Shown here in pieces: positions 17,609 to 26,622 of a stretch of 64,000 nucleotides of DNA (position 1 is its first letter; each line of letters starts with the position of its first letter). Where the stretch lies: assembly GCA_963846855.1 (NCBI GenBank), contig CAWJXK010000012.1, positions 1 to 64,000 on the forward strand, read 5' to 3'. The notes under the pieces were generated by a model. It saw only the letters and a program-made list of their open reading frames with translations. It did no database searches and was not told where the DNA came from. The position numbers and the translations under genes were made by a program. This DNA is from CAIWHR01 sp963846855. Its GTDB lineage: Bacteria > Pseudomonadota > Gammaproteobacteria > Burkholderiales > Casimicrobiaceae.

Positions 17609-17932
17609 ATGGGTGTCACGCTGACCGAATCGGCTGCCAGGCACGTCGCCAGGAGTCTTGCCCATCGCGGCAAGGGCGTCGGCCTGCGCCTTGGCGTGCG
17701 AACGTCCGGCTGTTCCGGCCTCGCCTACAAGCTGGAATTCGCCGACGAGCTCAAGCCCGAGGACATTTCCTTCCAGTCGCATGGCGTCACCGTCATCGTC
17801 GACCCGAAGAGCCTGCCCTATCTCGAAGGCACCGAGCTCGATTTCACCCGCGAGGGACTGAACGAGGGATTCAAGTTCAACAACCCGAACGTCAAGGATG
17901 CTTGCGGCTGCGGCGAGAGCTTCAACGTCTGA
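17609..17932 (+). CDS. iscA: Fe-S cluster assembly A-type carrier IscA
   Basis: A-type carriers bind iron or [4Fe-4S] clusters and deliver them to apo-enzymes. The 107-residue protein has the conserved cysteines Cys35 (SGCSG), Cys99 and Cys101 (CGCGESF) and the usual length. The ATG at 17609 with GGAGA eight bases upstream gives the standard MGVTLTESAA start. It lies 16 bp after iscU. Confidence 0.96.
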   Translation: MGVTLTESAARHVARSLAHRGKGVGLRLGVRTSGCSGLAYKLEFADELKPEDISFQSHGVTVIVDPKSLPYLEGTELDFTREGLNEGFKFNNPNVKDACGCGESFNV

Positions 17933-18104
17933 GACTGCCGATAGCCTTCGCATAGCGCCGCGCCACTTCGTTGCTGCCCGCTCCTGATCCTCACGTGCAC
18001 GTTTCGGGTCAAGAGCTCCGCGGCGCCTCGCATCGCGGCGTTCTGCTCTCGATGGTCTCAGGCATTCCATCGCGGCCGCCGATTCCGACCCGGCGCGTGA
18101 GCCG

Positions 18105-18644
18105 ATGAGTGCGATGATCGACTTCTCCCGCAACTACTTCGACCTCTTCGGCCTGCCCGTGCGCTTCCAATTCGATCCGGCGACGCTTGACGCCGCCTAT
18201 CGCGCGCTGCAGCGCGAAGTGCATCCCGACCGATTCGCCTCCGCCGGCGCCGCCGAGCGCCGCCTCGCTCTGCAGTCATCGGCGCGGGTCAATGAAGCGT
18301 ATCGCGCCTTGAAGAATCCGGTGGCGCGCGCGCGCTACCTGCTGTCGCTGCATGGCGCCGGCGTGGATGACGAGAGGGATACCGCGCTTCCCGCCGAATT
18401 CCTCGAACGCCAGCTCGAGCGGCGCGAGGCCGTGAGCGACGCGCTGGCGGCGCGCGATGCGCGCGCCCTCGCAACACTGCGCGCCAGCGTGGATGACGAG
18501 ACGGCGCGCGAGCAGCAGCGCGTCGCGACGCTGCTCGACGGCGACGGCGACTGGCATGCCGCGCGCGCCGCGGTGCGCGAGCTCACTTTCCTCGCGAAGC
18601 TCACCGCCGACATCGACGCGATGCAGGCGGGACTCGACGACTGA
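18105..18644 (+). CDS. hscB: Co-chaperone HscB (J-domain)
   Basis: HscB stimulates HscA ATPase activity and escorts IscU. The 179-residue protein has an N-terminal J-domain with the HPD motif at residues 40-42 and a C-terminal helical bundle that contacts IscU. The stop overlaps the hscA start (TGATG at 18642-18646), indicating translational coupling. The 172-bp gap after iscA contains no other gene. A second ATG nine bases downstream is also possible. Confidence 0.94.
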   Translation: MSAMIDFSRNYFDLFGLPVRFQFDPATLDAAYRALQREVHPDRFASAGAAERRLALQSSARVNEAYRALKNPVARARYLLSLHGAGVDDERDTALPAEFLERQLERREAVSDALAARDARALATLRASVDDETAREQQRVATLLDGDGDWHAARAAVRELTFLAKLTADIDAMQAGLDD

Positions 18645-20506
18645 TGGCGCTGCTCCAGATCGCCGAGCCGGATGCGCCGCTCGCGAAGGCGCCGCGCCGG
18701 CTCGCCGTCGGCATCGATCTCGGCACCACGAATTCGCTGGTCGCGACTGTGCGCAACGGGATTCCGGTCGTGCTGCCCGATGGCGACGGCCGCCCGCTGC
18801 TGCCGTCGATCGTGCGCTACGGCGAGACTGGAGCTGCCGTCGGGTACGACGCGCAGGCGGAACAGGCGCGCGACCCGCAGAATACGATCGTTTCGGTGAA
18901 GCGCCTGATGGGCCGAGGCCTCGCCGATCTCGCCGACGCGCGCCGGTTTCCGTATCGCTTCGTCGATTCGCCCGGCATGGTGCGGATCACGACGCGCGCC
19001 GGCGTGAAGAGCCCCGTCGAGGTCTCGGCCGAGATCCTGCGCGCCTTGCGCGAGCGCGCCGAGGCGAGTCTCGGAGGGGCGCTCGCCGGTGCCGTCGTCA
19101 CCGTGCCGGCCTATTTCGACGAGGCACAACGGCAGGCGACCAAGGATGCGGCGCTTCTTGCCGGTCTTCCGGTGCTGAGACTTCTCAACGAGCCGACGGC
19201 AGCGGCAATTGCCTACGGGCTCGACAACGCTTCCGAAGGCACCTACGCCGTATACGATCTCGGCGGCGGGACGTTCGACATCTCGATCCTGCGGCTTTCA
19301 AAGGGCGTCTTCGAGGTGCTCGCGACCAACGGCGATTCGGCGCTGGGTGGCGACGATTTCGACCACCGCGTGTACTGCTGGGCGATCGAGGATGCGCGGC
19401 TCGCGCCGCTTTCGCCCGAGGACACCCGTCTCCTCATGGTGAAGGCGCGGGAGGCGAAGGAGAACCTGACGATCCATCGCTCGGCGCCGATCGGCGCGGC
19501 GCTCGGCGACGGCAGCAAGGTCGACCTCACGCTGACCACCGAGATCTTCACGTCGATCACGCAGAATCTCGTCGCGAAGACGCTCTCGCCGGTGCGCCGC
19601 GCGCTGCGCGACGCCGGGCTTTCGACTGCGGACATCAAGGGTGTGGTCATGGTCGGCGGCGCGACGCGAATGCCGCAGATCCAGAAGGCGGTCGGAGAAT
19701 TCTTCGGGGCGCCGCCGCTTACCAATCTCAATCCCGACCAGGTCGTCGCGCTCGGCGCGGCGATCCAGGCGAACGTCCTTGCCGGGAACCGCATCGAAGA
19801 GGACGACTGGTTGCTGCTCGACGTGATCCCGCTCTCGCTCGGTCTCGAGACCATGGGGGCGTTGGTCGAGAAGATCGTCCCGCGCAACGCGACGATTCCG
19901 GTCACGCGCGCGCAGGAATTCACCACGTTCAAGGACGGGCAGACCGCGATCGCGATCCATGTCGTGCAGGGCGAGCGCGACAAGGTGGCCGACTGCAGGT
20001 CGCTCGCGCGATTCGAGCTGCGCGGTATTCCGCCGATGCCCGCGGGCGCCGCGCGGGTGCGCGTCACCTTCCAGGTCGACGCCGACGGGCTGCTCTCCGT
20101 GTCGGCGCGCGAGGAGACCTCGGGCACCGAGGCCGCGATCGTCGTGAAGCCGTCCTATGGACTTTCTGACGCCGACATTGCGCGGATGCTGGAGGAGTCG
20201 TTCCAGCATGCCGCCGACGACATGGCCGCGCGTGCGCTCGCCGAGGCGCAGGTCGAGGCCGACCAGACCATCACGGCCACGCGGCGCGCGCTCGAGACCG
20301 ATGGCGACCTCCTCACGCCCGAAGAGCGCGCGGCGATCGATGCGGCGCTCGCCGAAACGCTGCGCTGCCGCGAGGGTGCCGACCACCGTGCGCTGGTCGC
20401 GGCCACGGCGGCGCTGAATGCCGCCACCGGCGAGTTCGCCGCGCGCCGGATGGACCGGGGCGTCGCCCGCGCGCTCACCGGCCGGCAGATCGACGCGCTC
20501 ACCTGA
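18644..20506 (+). CDS. hscA: Hsp70-type chaperone HscA
   Basis: HscA is the Hsp70 dedicated to IscU: ATP-dependent binding of the LPPVK motif promotes cluster release. The 620-residue protein has the phosphate-1 loop GIDLGTTNSLVA (~24-35), the YDLGGGTFD actin-fold signature near 203 and the peptide-binding domain from about 390, all at standard spacing. Its length matches E. coli HscA (616). Translation is coupled to hscB by overlapping codons. Confidence 0.96.
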   Translation: MALLQIAEPDAPLAKAPRRLAVGIDLGTTNSLVATVRNGIPVVLPDGDGRPLLPSIVRYGETGAAVGYDAQAEQARDPQNTIVSVKRLMGRGLADLADARRFPYRFVDSPGMVRITTRAGVKSPVEVSAEILRALRERAEASLGGALAGAVVTVPAYFDEAQRQATKDAALLAGLPVLRLLNEPTAAAIAYGLDNASEGTYAVYDLGGGTFDISILRLSKGVFEVLATNGDSALGGDDFDHRVYCWAIEDARLAPLSPEDTRLLMVKAREAKENLTIHRSAPIGAALGDGSKVDLTLTTEIFTSITQNLVAKTLSPVRRALRDAGLSTADIKGVVMVGGATRMPQIQKAVGEFFGAPPLTNLNPDQVVALGAAIQANVLAGNRIEEDDWLLLDVIPLSLGLETMGALVEKIVPRNATIPVTRAQEFTTFKDGQTAIAIHVVQGERDKVADCRSLARFELRGIPPMPAGAARVRVTFQVDADGLLSVSAREETSGTEAAIVVKPSYGLSDADIARMLEESFQHAADDMAARALAEAQVEADQTITATRRALETDGDLLTPEERAAIDAALAETLRCREGADHRALVAATAALNAATGEFAARRMDRGVARALTGRQIDALT

Positions 20507-20528
20507 CGCGCGCCGGAGCACCACACCG

Positions 20529-20867
20529 ATGCCGGAAATCGTCGTGCTGCCGCACCCGGAGGTCTGTCCTGAGGGAATCACCTTCGAGGCAAGGAAGGGC
20601 GAGTCGATCTGCGACGCGCTGCTTGAGCACGGCGTCGAGATCGAGCACGCCTGCGAGAAATCCTGCGCCTGCACGACGTGCCACGTGATCGTGCGCGAAG
20701 GCTTCGGCACGCTGGCACCCTCGACCGACGACGAGGACGACCTCCTCGATCGCGCGTGGGGACTGACGTCGCAGTCGCGCCTCTCGTGCCAGGCGATCGT
20801 CGGCGACGCGAAGCTGACCATCGAGATTCCGCGCTACACCATCAATTACGCGAAGGAAAAGCACTGA
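20529..20867 (+). CDS. fdx: [2Fe-2S] ferredoxin of the isc operon
   Basis: This adrenodoxin-type ferredoxin supplies electrons for cluster assembly on IscU. The 112-residue protein has ligands Cys42, Cys48, Cys51 and Cys87 in the pattern C-x5-C-x2-C, plus the additional Cys46 found in Isc ferredoxins. The C-terminus IPRYTINYAKEKH is typical of the family. It lies 22 bp after hscA. Confidence 0.96.
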   Translation: MPEIVVLPHPEVCPEGITFEARKGESICDALLEHGVEIEHACEKSCACTTCHVIVREGFGTLAPSTDDEDDLLDRAWGLTSQSRLSCQAIVGDAKLTIEIPRYTINYAKEKH

Positions 20868-20893
20868 CCGTCGTTCGGTGCGGGGAGCCTGCG

Positions 20894-21106
20894 ATGAAAT
20901 GGACCGATGTGCGCGAGATCGCGATCGCACTCGCCGAAGCGCATCCGGACGTCGATCCTCGCACCGTGCTGTTCACGGATCTGCGGGCGTGGGTGATCGC
21001 GCTGCCGGGCTTCGCCGACGACCCCAAGCACAGCGGCGAGAAGGTGCTCGAGGCGATCCAGCTCGCCTGGATGGACGAAGGCGATTTCGACGACGACGAG
21101 GAGTGA
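20894..21106 (+). CDS. iscX: Fe-S assembly regulator IscX
   Basis: IscX is a small acidic protein that binds IscS and iron and modulates desulfurase activity. The 70-residue product has the family pattern: MKWTDVREIAIAL start, the D-P-K-H-S-G-E segment and an acidic WMDEGDFDDDEE end. It lies 26 bp after fdx and is the usual last isc gene. Here the next gene starts immediately after its stop. Confidence 0.95.
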   Translation: MKWTDVREIAIALAEAHPDVDPRTVLFTDLRAWVIALPGFADDPKHSGEKVLEAIQLAWMDEGDFDDDEE

Positions 21107-21496
21107 ATGAACGCGTCCGTTACGGGTCTTTATGCCGCGCTGCTCGCGCTGCTGCTGCTGGGGCTCGCGATCCGCGTCATCGTGTTGCGCTGGCGCACGA
21201 GGACCGGCATCGGCGACGGCGGCGATCGCGGCCTCGCGCGCGCGATCCGGGTGCACGGCAACTTGATCGAGTACGTGCCGATCGCGCTCGTCCTGCTGCT
21301 CGTCGCGGAGCTCGGCGGCGCCAGTCCGACGCTGTTGCACGCCTGCGGCATAGGGCTCGTGTCGGCGCGGATCGTGCACGCCGGCGGACTTTCCCGTACC
21401 GCCGGCGCGTCGCCGGAGCGCGTTGCCGGAACCGTTGTGACCTTCACCGTGATCGCGGTGCTGGCGACGGTCGACCTCGCCGCGTTTCTGCGCTGA
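21107..21496 (+). CDS. MAPEG-family membrane protein
   Basis: The 129-residue protein has four hydrophobic helices and the MAPEG-like stretch RAIRVHGNLIEYVPIALVLL (residues ~46-65), found in bacterial membrane glutathione-transferase or eicosanoid-type proteins. Enzyme activity cannot be inferred. The ATG follows the iscX stop with no gap, so it is probably co-transcribed as the last gene of the isc unit, an uncommon addition. It converges with the carbonic anhydrase gene, leaving ten bases between. Confidence 0.85.
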   Translation: MNASVTGLYAALLALLLLGLAIRVIVLRWRTRTGIGDGGDRGLARAIRVHGNLIEYVPIALVLLLVAELGGASPTLLHACGIGLVSARIVHAGGLSRTAGASPERVAGTVVTFTVIAVLATVDLAAFLR

Positions 21497-21506
21497 TCAG
21501 CCGCAC

Positions 21507-22166
21507 TCAGGGCGCGGCCGCCACTTCCAGCCGCGCCACGGCTGCCGCGTATTCGTTCGCGAGCGACTCGGGGTTCGCGGCCTCGATGCCGAGATCACGC
21601 AGCAGGCCGTTTTCCAGCCCGTAGATCCAGCCATGCACGGCCAGCGGCTGCCCGCGCCGCCAAGCGTCCTGGACGATCGTCGTGCGCGCCACGTGCACCA
21701 CCTGCTCGATGACGTTGAGCTCGCACAGTCGATCCTCGCGCGAACCGTCGTCGGGCAGCCGCTCGAGCAGCGCCGTGTGCTTCGCGGAGACGTCCTGCAC
21801 GTGCCGGAGCCAGTTGTCGATGAGCCCGAGCGGGCGCGCCTGGTACGCGGCGTGGACGCCGCCACAGCCCAGATGGCCGACGACCAGCACGTGCTCGACC
21901 TTCAGAAAATCGACGGCGAACTGCAGCGCCGACAGGCAGTTGAGGTCGGTGTGGACGACGACGTTGGCGACGTTACGGTGGACGAAGAGCTCGCCCGCCG
22001 GCAGGTCGATGATCTCGTTCGCGGGGACGCGGCTGTCCGAGCAGCCGATCCAGAAGTAGCGGGGCGTCTGCCCCCGCGCGAGCGCCGCGAAGAAGTCCGG
22101 CCGGCGCGATTTGACGTCGGCGGCCCATTGGCGATTGCGGTCGAGCAGGTGCTTGAGCGATGACAT
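21507..22166 (-). CDS. can: Beta-class carbonic anhydrase
   Basis: The enzyme interconverts CO2 and bicarbonate using zinc. The 219-residue protein has all ligands at the same positions as E. coli Can: Cys42, Asp44 with Arg46 (CSDSRVPA), His98 and Cys101 (GHLGCGG). Length and motifs place it in the type II beta class. It is transcribed away from rlmD's stop, 77 bp downstream of that gene, and converges with the MAPEG gene. Confidence 0.95.
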   Translation of the reverse strand: MSSLKHLLDRNRQWAADVKSRRPDFFAALARGQTPRYFWIGCSDSRVPANEIIDLPAGELFVHRNVANVVVHTDLNCLSALQFAVDFLKVEHVLVVGHLGCGGVHAAYQARPLGLIDNWLRHVQDVSAKHTALLERLPDDGSREDRLCELNVIEQVVHVARTTIVQDAWRRGQPLAVHGWIYGLENGLLRDLGIEAANPESLANEYAAAVARLEVAAAP

Positions 22167-22243
22167 GGTCACGGAGTCCGGCGACGGCGGCGAGGCGAAA
22201 TCATACCGGCAGCGGAAGCGCGCGGGTGGCGCCGGGACGGGTG

Positions 22244-23584
22244 TCAGCGCTCGAACAGCGCGATCGACTCGACGTGGGCGGTGTGCGGAAACATGTTGAC
22301 GACCCCGGCGGCGGCGAGCGCATAGCCGTGGTCGTGGACCAGGATCGATGCGTCGCGCGCGAGGGTCGCCGGGCTGCACGAGACGTACACGATCCGCCCC
22401 GGCGCCCCGTCGCCCGGCAGCGCCTTGACGAGCGCGACGGCGCCTTCGCGCGGCGGGTCGAGCAGCGCCTTGTCGATCGGCCCAAGCGCCTCGAGCGACT
22501 CCGGCGTGGCCTCGAACAGGTTCGCGACCACGAATGAGGCGCGTGTGCCGAGCCCGTTGCGCACCGCGTTCGATTCGGCACGCCTGACGAGCGACGCGCT
22601 GCCCTCGACGCCGATCACCGTCGCGCCGCGCCGCGCGATGGGCAGGGTGAAATTGCCGAGGCCGCAGAAGAAATCGGCGACGCGCTCGCCCGGCTGCGGC
22701 GCGAGCAACGCCAGCGCCCGCCGCACCAGCACCCGGTTGACCGGCACGTTGACCTGCGTGAACTCGGTCGGCGAATAGGGAAAGGAAAGATCGAATTCCG
22801 GCAGCGCGTAGGCGAGCTGCGCCTCGGCAGGGTAAAACGCCAAGGCGGTCTCGGGACCGGCGGTCTGCAGGTAGAACTGCACCCGATGCGTGTCGGCGAA
22901 TTCGCGCAGCAGCCGCTCGTCCTCCGGCGCGAGCGGGGCGAGGATCCGGAGCACCATCACCTCGCGGGCGCCGTGGTCCCCGATCGCGAGCTCGATCTGC
23001 GGCAGCTGATCGCGGATCGTCAACGCGCCGACGAGCGCGCGCAACTCGGGGAGCAGCGCCGAAATCTTCGGAGGCAGAACGGCACACGACGTCATGTCGG
23101 CGACGTAGCTTGACTTGCGCTCGTGAAATCCGACCAGAACGCCGCCTTTTTTCGCGACGTGCCGGACCGACAGACGGGCGCGATGGCGATAGCCCCATGC
23201 CGGACCATGGATCGGCGGCAGCAGCAGCGCCGGGCGCACGCGGCCGATGTGCCACAGCGCGTCTTCCAGCGTGCGCTGCTTCGCGGCAACCTGCGCGGCA
23301 GCGTCGAGATGCTGCATCGAGCAGCCGCCGCACACGCCGAAATGCGGGCAGCGCGGGACGACGCGCGCCGCGTTCGCGCGGAGGATCGATTCGGCGCGGG
23401 CGACTTCGTAATTCGGCTTGCGCTTGAGCGTCGTGACCGTGACGACCTCGCCGGCCAGCGCGCCCTCGACGAAGACGGCCTTGCCGTCGCGGCGGCCGAC
23501 GCCGCGCCCCTCCTGGTCGAGCGAGTCGATCGCCAGCGGGTCGGATGCGGCGCGTGGCGGAGACGGGGAGGGCGGAGCGGTCAT
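22244..23584 (-). CDS. rlmD: 23S rRNA (uracil-1939-C5)-methyltransferase RlmD
   Basis: RlmD methylates U1939 in 23S rRNA. The 446-residue protein has an N-terminal TRAM domain, the [4Fe-4S] cysteines Cys79, Cys85, Cys88 and Cys167, a Rossmann SAM domain (FFCGLGNFTLPIA) and the catalytic motif VSCSPATLARD near 390 preceded by DPPREG. The ATG at 23584 gives the standard proline-rich start before the TRAM domain. Divergent from tsaB across ~100 bp; a minus-strand TACAAT (23636-23631) may be its -10. Confidence 0.94.
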   Translation of the reverse strand: MTAPPSPSPPRAASDPLAIDSLDQEGRGVGRRDGKAVFVEGALAGEVVTVTTLKRKPNYEVARAESILRANAARVVPRCPHFGVCGGCSMQHLDAAAQVAAKQRTLEDALWHIGRVRPALLLPPIHGPAWGYRHRARLSVRHVAKKGGVLVGFHERKSSYVADMTSCAVLPPKISALLPELRALVGALTIRDQLPQIELAIGDHGAREVMVLRILAPLAPEDERLLREFADTHRVQFYLQTAGPETALAFYPAEAQLAYALPEFDLSFPYSPTEFTQVNVPVNRVLVRRALALLAPQPGERVADFFCGLGNFTLPIARRGATVIGVEGSASLVRRAESNAVRNGLGTRASFVVANLFEATPESLEALGPIDKALLDPPREGAVALVKALPGDGAPGRIVYVSCSPATLARDASILVHDHGYALAAAGVVNMFPHTAHVESIALFER

Positions 23585-23630
23585 GGCTCGGATTGTGCGC
23601 CGGCGCGGCGCCATGATTCGCGAGGCGCGC

Positions 23631-23677
23631 ATTGTACAAGGCGTCGCGACGCGGCTTTTCCCGCGGACGGGTAAAAT
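23631..23677. promoter_or_regulatory. Divergent -10-like elements between rlmD and tsaB
   Basis: On the minus strand TACAAT (23636-23631) faces rlmD. On the plus strand TAAAAT (23672-23677) lies only six bases before the tsaB ATG, which would give a leaderless or near-leaderless tsaB mRNA if used. No -35 hexamer is clear for either. Confidence 0.35.
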
Positions 23678-23683
23678 CGGCGG

Positions 23684-24397
23684 ATGAACGTGCTGGCATT
23701 GGAAACCGGGAGCGAATGGTGCAGCGTTGCCGTCGGCGACGGCACGCATTGGGTCGCGCGGAGCCTCCATGCGGGCCAGTCGCATTCCGAGCGCATCGTG
23801 CCGATGCTGGACGAGGTGCTCCGCGAGGCGGGCGTCGCGCTGCGCGACCTCGACGGCATCGCGTTCGGCGCCGGGCCCGGCGCATTCACCGGCGTGCGCA
23901 TCGCGTGCGGCGTGGCCCAGGGCCTCTCGCTCGGCTGCGGCGTGCCGGTCGTCCCCGTGTCGACGCTGGCGGCGCAAGCTGAAGTCGCGCGGCGCGTGCA
24001 CGGCTGGACGCGCGTGCTCGCGGCGCTGGACGCACGGATGGGCGAGGTCTATGTCGCGGCGTTTCGCCATGATGCCGGCGGCTGGGAAGAAGTCGCGCCG
24101 CCCGCCGTGCTGTCGCCGTCCACCGCGACACTTCGCTTTGCGACCGGTGTCGATCCGGGGGCCGAACGCCGGTTCGGCGCCGGCAGCGGGTTTGCGGCGC
24201 GCCCGGAACTCGCATCCGGTCTGAGACTCGCGGGTGTCGACGCGACGCTGCGTCCCGACGCACAGGCGGTCGGCACGCTGGCGCTTCCGGTCCTGCGCGA
24301 GGGACGCGGCGTCGCCGCGGCGCTGGCGCTGCCGATCTACGTGCGCGACCGCGTCGCGCTGACGAGCGCCGAGCGTGCCGCCGGCGCGCGCCTCTAG
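23684..24397 (+). CDS. tsaB: tRNA t6A37 biosynthesis protein TsaB
   Basis: TsaB scaffolds TsaD and TsaE in forming N6-threonylcarbamoyladenosine at A37 of ANN-decoding tRNAs. The 237-residue protein has the ASKHA-fold N-terminus (LALETGSEWCSVAV), the GPGAFTGVRIACG motif and the conserved MGEVYVAAF strand. It lacks the metal ligands of TsaD, as expected. It is followed 20 bp later by rimI and then a uracil-DNA glycosylase gene, a conserved betaproteobacterial trio. Confidence 0.94.
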   Translation: MNVLALETGSEWCSVAVGDGTHWVARSLHAGQSHSERIVPMLDEVLREAGVALRDLDGIAFGAGPGAFTGVRIACGVAQGLSLGCGVPVVPVSTLAAQAEVARRVHGWTRVLAALDARMGEVYVAAFRHDAGGWEEVAPPAVLSPSTATLRFATGVDPGAERRFGAGSGFAARPELASGLRLAGVDATLRPDAQAVGTLALPVLREGRGVAAALALPIYVRDRVALTSAERAAGARL

Positions 24398-24417
24398 GGA
24401 TCGGCTCCGGGATCCGT

Positions 24418-24924
24418 ATGGCAACCCTTCCGCGCTTCACGCCGCGTCCCGAGGCCGAATGGCGGCCGCTGGTCCTGACCGACATCGCCTACGTCTCGGC
24501 GCTCGAGGCGCAGATCCACGCCGTCCCGTGGACGCCCGGGAATTTCCGCGATGCCATCGGCGCGGGCTACCTCACCGAAGCCGGCGAGCGCGAGGGCCGC
24601 ATCGTCGCGTATGGCGTGATGCTGCTGGCGCCAGGCGAGGCGCAGATCCTCAATCTCTCGGTCGTGCCGGATGCGCGCCGCGAAGGGCTTGGCCGAGCGC
24701 TGCTGCGCCGCTTCATCATGCATGCGACCCGTCTCCGCGCCGAACAGGTTTTTCTCGAAGTGCGCTTGTCGAACGTCGCGGCGGTCGCGCTGTACGAAGC
24801 GGAAGGCTTCACCTGCGTCGGACGGCGCGAGGCCTACTATCCGGCGCACCTTCCCGACGGAGCGCAGGAGGATGCACTCGTGATGCGGCGCGCGCTCGGC
24901 GCCGATTCGGCGCCGGGCGCGTGA
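24418..24924 (+). CDS. rimI: Ribosomal protein S18 alanine N-acetyltransferase RimI
   Basis: This is a GNAT acetyltransferase. The 168-residue protein has the acetyl-CoA motif A, VVPDARREGLGRALL, near residue 82, and the RimI-like LEVRLSNVAAVALYEAEGF near 120. The position after tsaB supports RimI over a generic GNAT. The stop overlaps the GTG start of the next gene (GTGA at 24921-24924), so the two are translationally coupled. Confidence 0.92.
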   Translation: MATLPRFTPRPEAEWRPLVLTDIAYVSALEAQIHAVPWTPGNFRDAIGAGYLTEAGEREGRIVAYGVMLLAPGEAQILNLSVVPDARREGLGRALLRRFIMHATRLRAEQVFLEVRLSNVAAVALYEAEGFTCVGRREAYYPAHLPDGAQEDALVMRRALGADSAPGA

Positions 24925-25748
24925 TCGGACGGAAGACCTTCGTGGCCACGCGCGACGACGTGCTGCAGGAGCTCGGCCTCATACCCGTGTGGCGCCGGCG
25001 CGCGGCTGACACTCCGCCGTTGCCCGGGGCGCGCGATGACCGGCCGGCGGCAGCGACCGTCATCCGCGACAGTGCGCCGGCGAGCGGCATCATGAGCGAA
25101 GCGTCGCCGATGCATCCCGGCGACGAGCGCACCGCGCGAATCGCGCGACTCGAATGGGCGGATTTCGCAGCCGACGTCGATGCCTGCACCGCCTGCGGAC
25201 TCGCGCGGACGCGCAATCGCAGCGTGCCGGGCGTGGGCGATCGCCACGCGGACTGGCTGTTCGTCGGCGAGGCGCCCGGCGCGGAGGAGGACGCCAAGGG
25301 CGAACCCTTCGTCGGCCAGGCAGGGAGGTTGCTCGACAGCATGCTGGTGGCGCTCGGGATCGCCCGCGGCAACCGCGTGTACATCGCCAACGTGCTGAAA
25401 TGCCGCCCGCCGAACAACCGAACGCCGGAACCCGCCGAAGCCGAATCCTGCCGGCCCTACCTCGACCGCCAGATCGCGCTGATCGCGCCCAGGTTGATCG
25501 TGGCGCTCGGCAAGAGCGCGGCCGCGGCGCTGCTCAACGTCGATGCGACGATCGCGAGCCTGCGCGGACGCGTGCACCGGTATCAGGGCGTCCCGCTGAT
25601 CGTCACCTACCATCCGGCATACCTGCTGCGCAATTTGCCGGACAAGGCCAAGGCGTGGGAAGATCTCGTTCTCGCCCGGCGCACGATACGCGAATCCGGC
25701 ACTGCCGCGGAAACGGGGGCGGGCACGGTCACCGTTCCGCCCGGATGA
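24921..25748 (+). CDS. Uracil-DNA glycosylase, iron-sulfur type (family 4)
   Basis: It excises uracil from DNA. The 275-residue protein begins at a GTG overlapping the rimI stop (MIGRKTFVATRDDVLQELGL, typical of the family's N-terminal extension). A Pro/Ala-rich linker precedes the catalytic domain from ~90, which has GEAPGAEEDAKGEPFVGQAG and the C-terminal HPAYLLRN motif. Four cysteines suited to a [4Fe-4S] cluster are present: two in ACTACG (~93-96) and two in LKCRPP and ESCRPYL. The fold is the UdgA type of thermophiles and many proteobacteria. Confidence 0.93.
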   Translation: MIGRKTFVATRDDVLQELGLIPVWRRRAADTPPLPGARDDRPAAATVIRDSAPASGIMSEASPMHPGDERTARIARLEWADFAADVDACTACGLARTRNRSVPGVGDRHADWLFVGEAPGAEEDAKGEPFVGQAGRLLDSMLVALGIARGNRVYIANVLKCRPPNNRTPEPAEAESCRPYLDRQIALIAPRLIVALGKSAAAALLNVDATIASLRGRVHRYQGVPLIVTYHPAYLLRNLPDKAKAWEDLVLARRTIRESGTAAETGAGTVTVPPG

Positions 25749-25838
25749 ACGGCCTCGAGACCCTTGCCCCCCACCGCAGCGGCCCCATCTTCCGACCCGC
25801 AGGGCGAGAAGCCCGCATCCGACAATAAGGGAAACGCC

Positions 25839-26519
25839 ATGATCCGCACCTTTGCCGCGCTTCTTGCCGTTGCCGCGACACTTTTCGTCAGCGGCTGTGG
25901 CTACAACGACCTCCAGACGCAGGACGAAGGTGTCAAGGCCGCCTGGTCCGAAGTGCTGAACCAGTACCAGCGGCGCGCCGACCTCGTTCCGAACCTCGTC
26001 AACACGGTCAAGGGATATGCCGCGCAGGAGCAGACCGTCCTCACCGAGGTGACGAACGCGCGCGCCAGCGTCGGCGCGATCAAGGCCACGCCCGAGCTCA
26101 TCAACGATCCCGAGGCGTTCCAGAAGTTCATGAAGGCGCAGGGCGAGCTCACCGGCGCCTTGTCGCGCCTGCTCGTCGTCAGCGAGAATTATCCTCAGCT
26201 GAAGTCGGATGCGCTGTTCCGCGACCTGCAATCGCAGCTCGAAGGCACGGAGAACAGGATCACCGTCGCGCGCAACCGCTACATCAAGAGCGTGCAGACG
26301 TTCAACTCGACGGTCCGCTCGTTCCCGACCAACCTGACGGCGATGCTGTTCAAGATGAACGTGAAGCCCAATTTCGCCGTCGAGAACGAGGCCACGATCA
26401 GCACGCCGCCGAAGGTCGACTTCGGCAAGACGCCGGGGGCACCTGCCACCGCGCCGACGGCGCCAAAATCCGCGCCGGCGCCCGACACCTCTGGCGATCT
26501 GCTGAAGAAGGGCTATTGA
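25839..26519 (+). CDS. lemA: LemA family lipoprotein
   Basis: LemA proteins are membrane-attached helical proteins of uncertain role. The 226-residue product has a lipoprotein signal with lipid-attachment Cys20 (FVSGC) and the LemA hallmarks NQYQRRADLVPNLVNTVKGY and VARNRYIKSVQTFN. The C-terminus is Pro/Ala-rich. An AAGGGA site precedes ATG 25839; upstream in-frame codons would remove the signal from the N-terminus. It heads a group with two TPM-domain genes, a frequent combination. Confidence 0.93.
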   Translation: MIRTFAALLAVAATLFVSGCGYNDLQTQDEGVKAAWSEVLNQYQRRADLVPNLVNTVKGYAAQEQTVLTEVTNARASVGAIKATPELINDPEAFQKFMKAQGELTGALSRLLVVSENYPQLKSDALFRDLQSQLEGTENRITVARNRYIKSVQTFNSTVRSFPTNLTAMLFKMNVKPNFAVENEATISTPPKVDFGKTPGAPATAPTAPKSAPAPDTSGDLLKKGY

Positions 26520-26622
26520 TATCGGCGGCGGTCGTGCGCGCTTGCGGGGCCGTTGCGATCGTCACGCCGCGGCCCGCGCGCCATTGGCCTTGTTTGACGT
26601 CGCAGCGATAAGAGGTCGTTCC

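Noticed and set aside
22244..24424. Long minus-strand open frames extending past the rlmD start through tsaB
   Set aside because: High GC makes antisense frames open. The extension overlaps tsaB and has no family motifs; rlmD starts at 23584.
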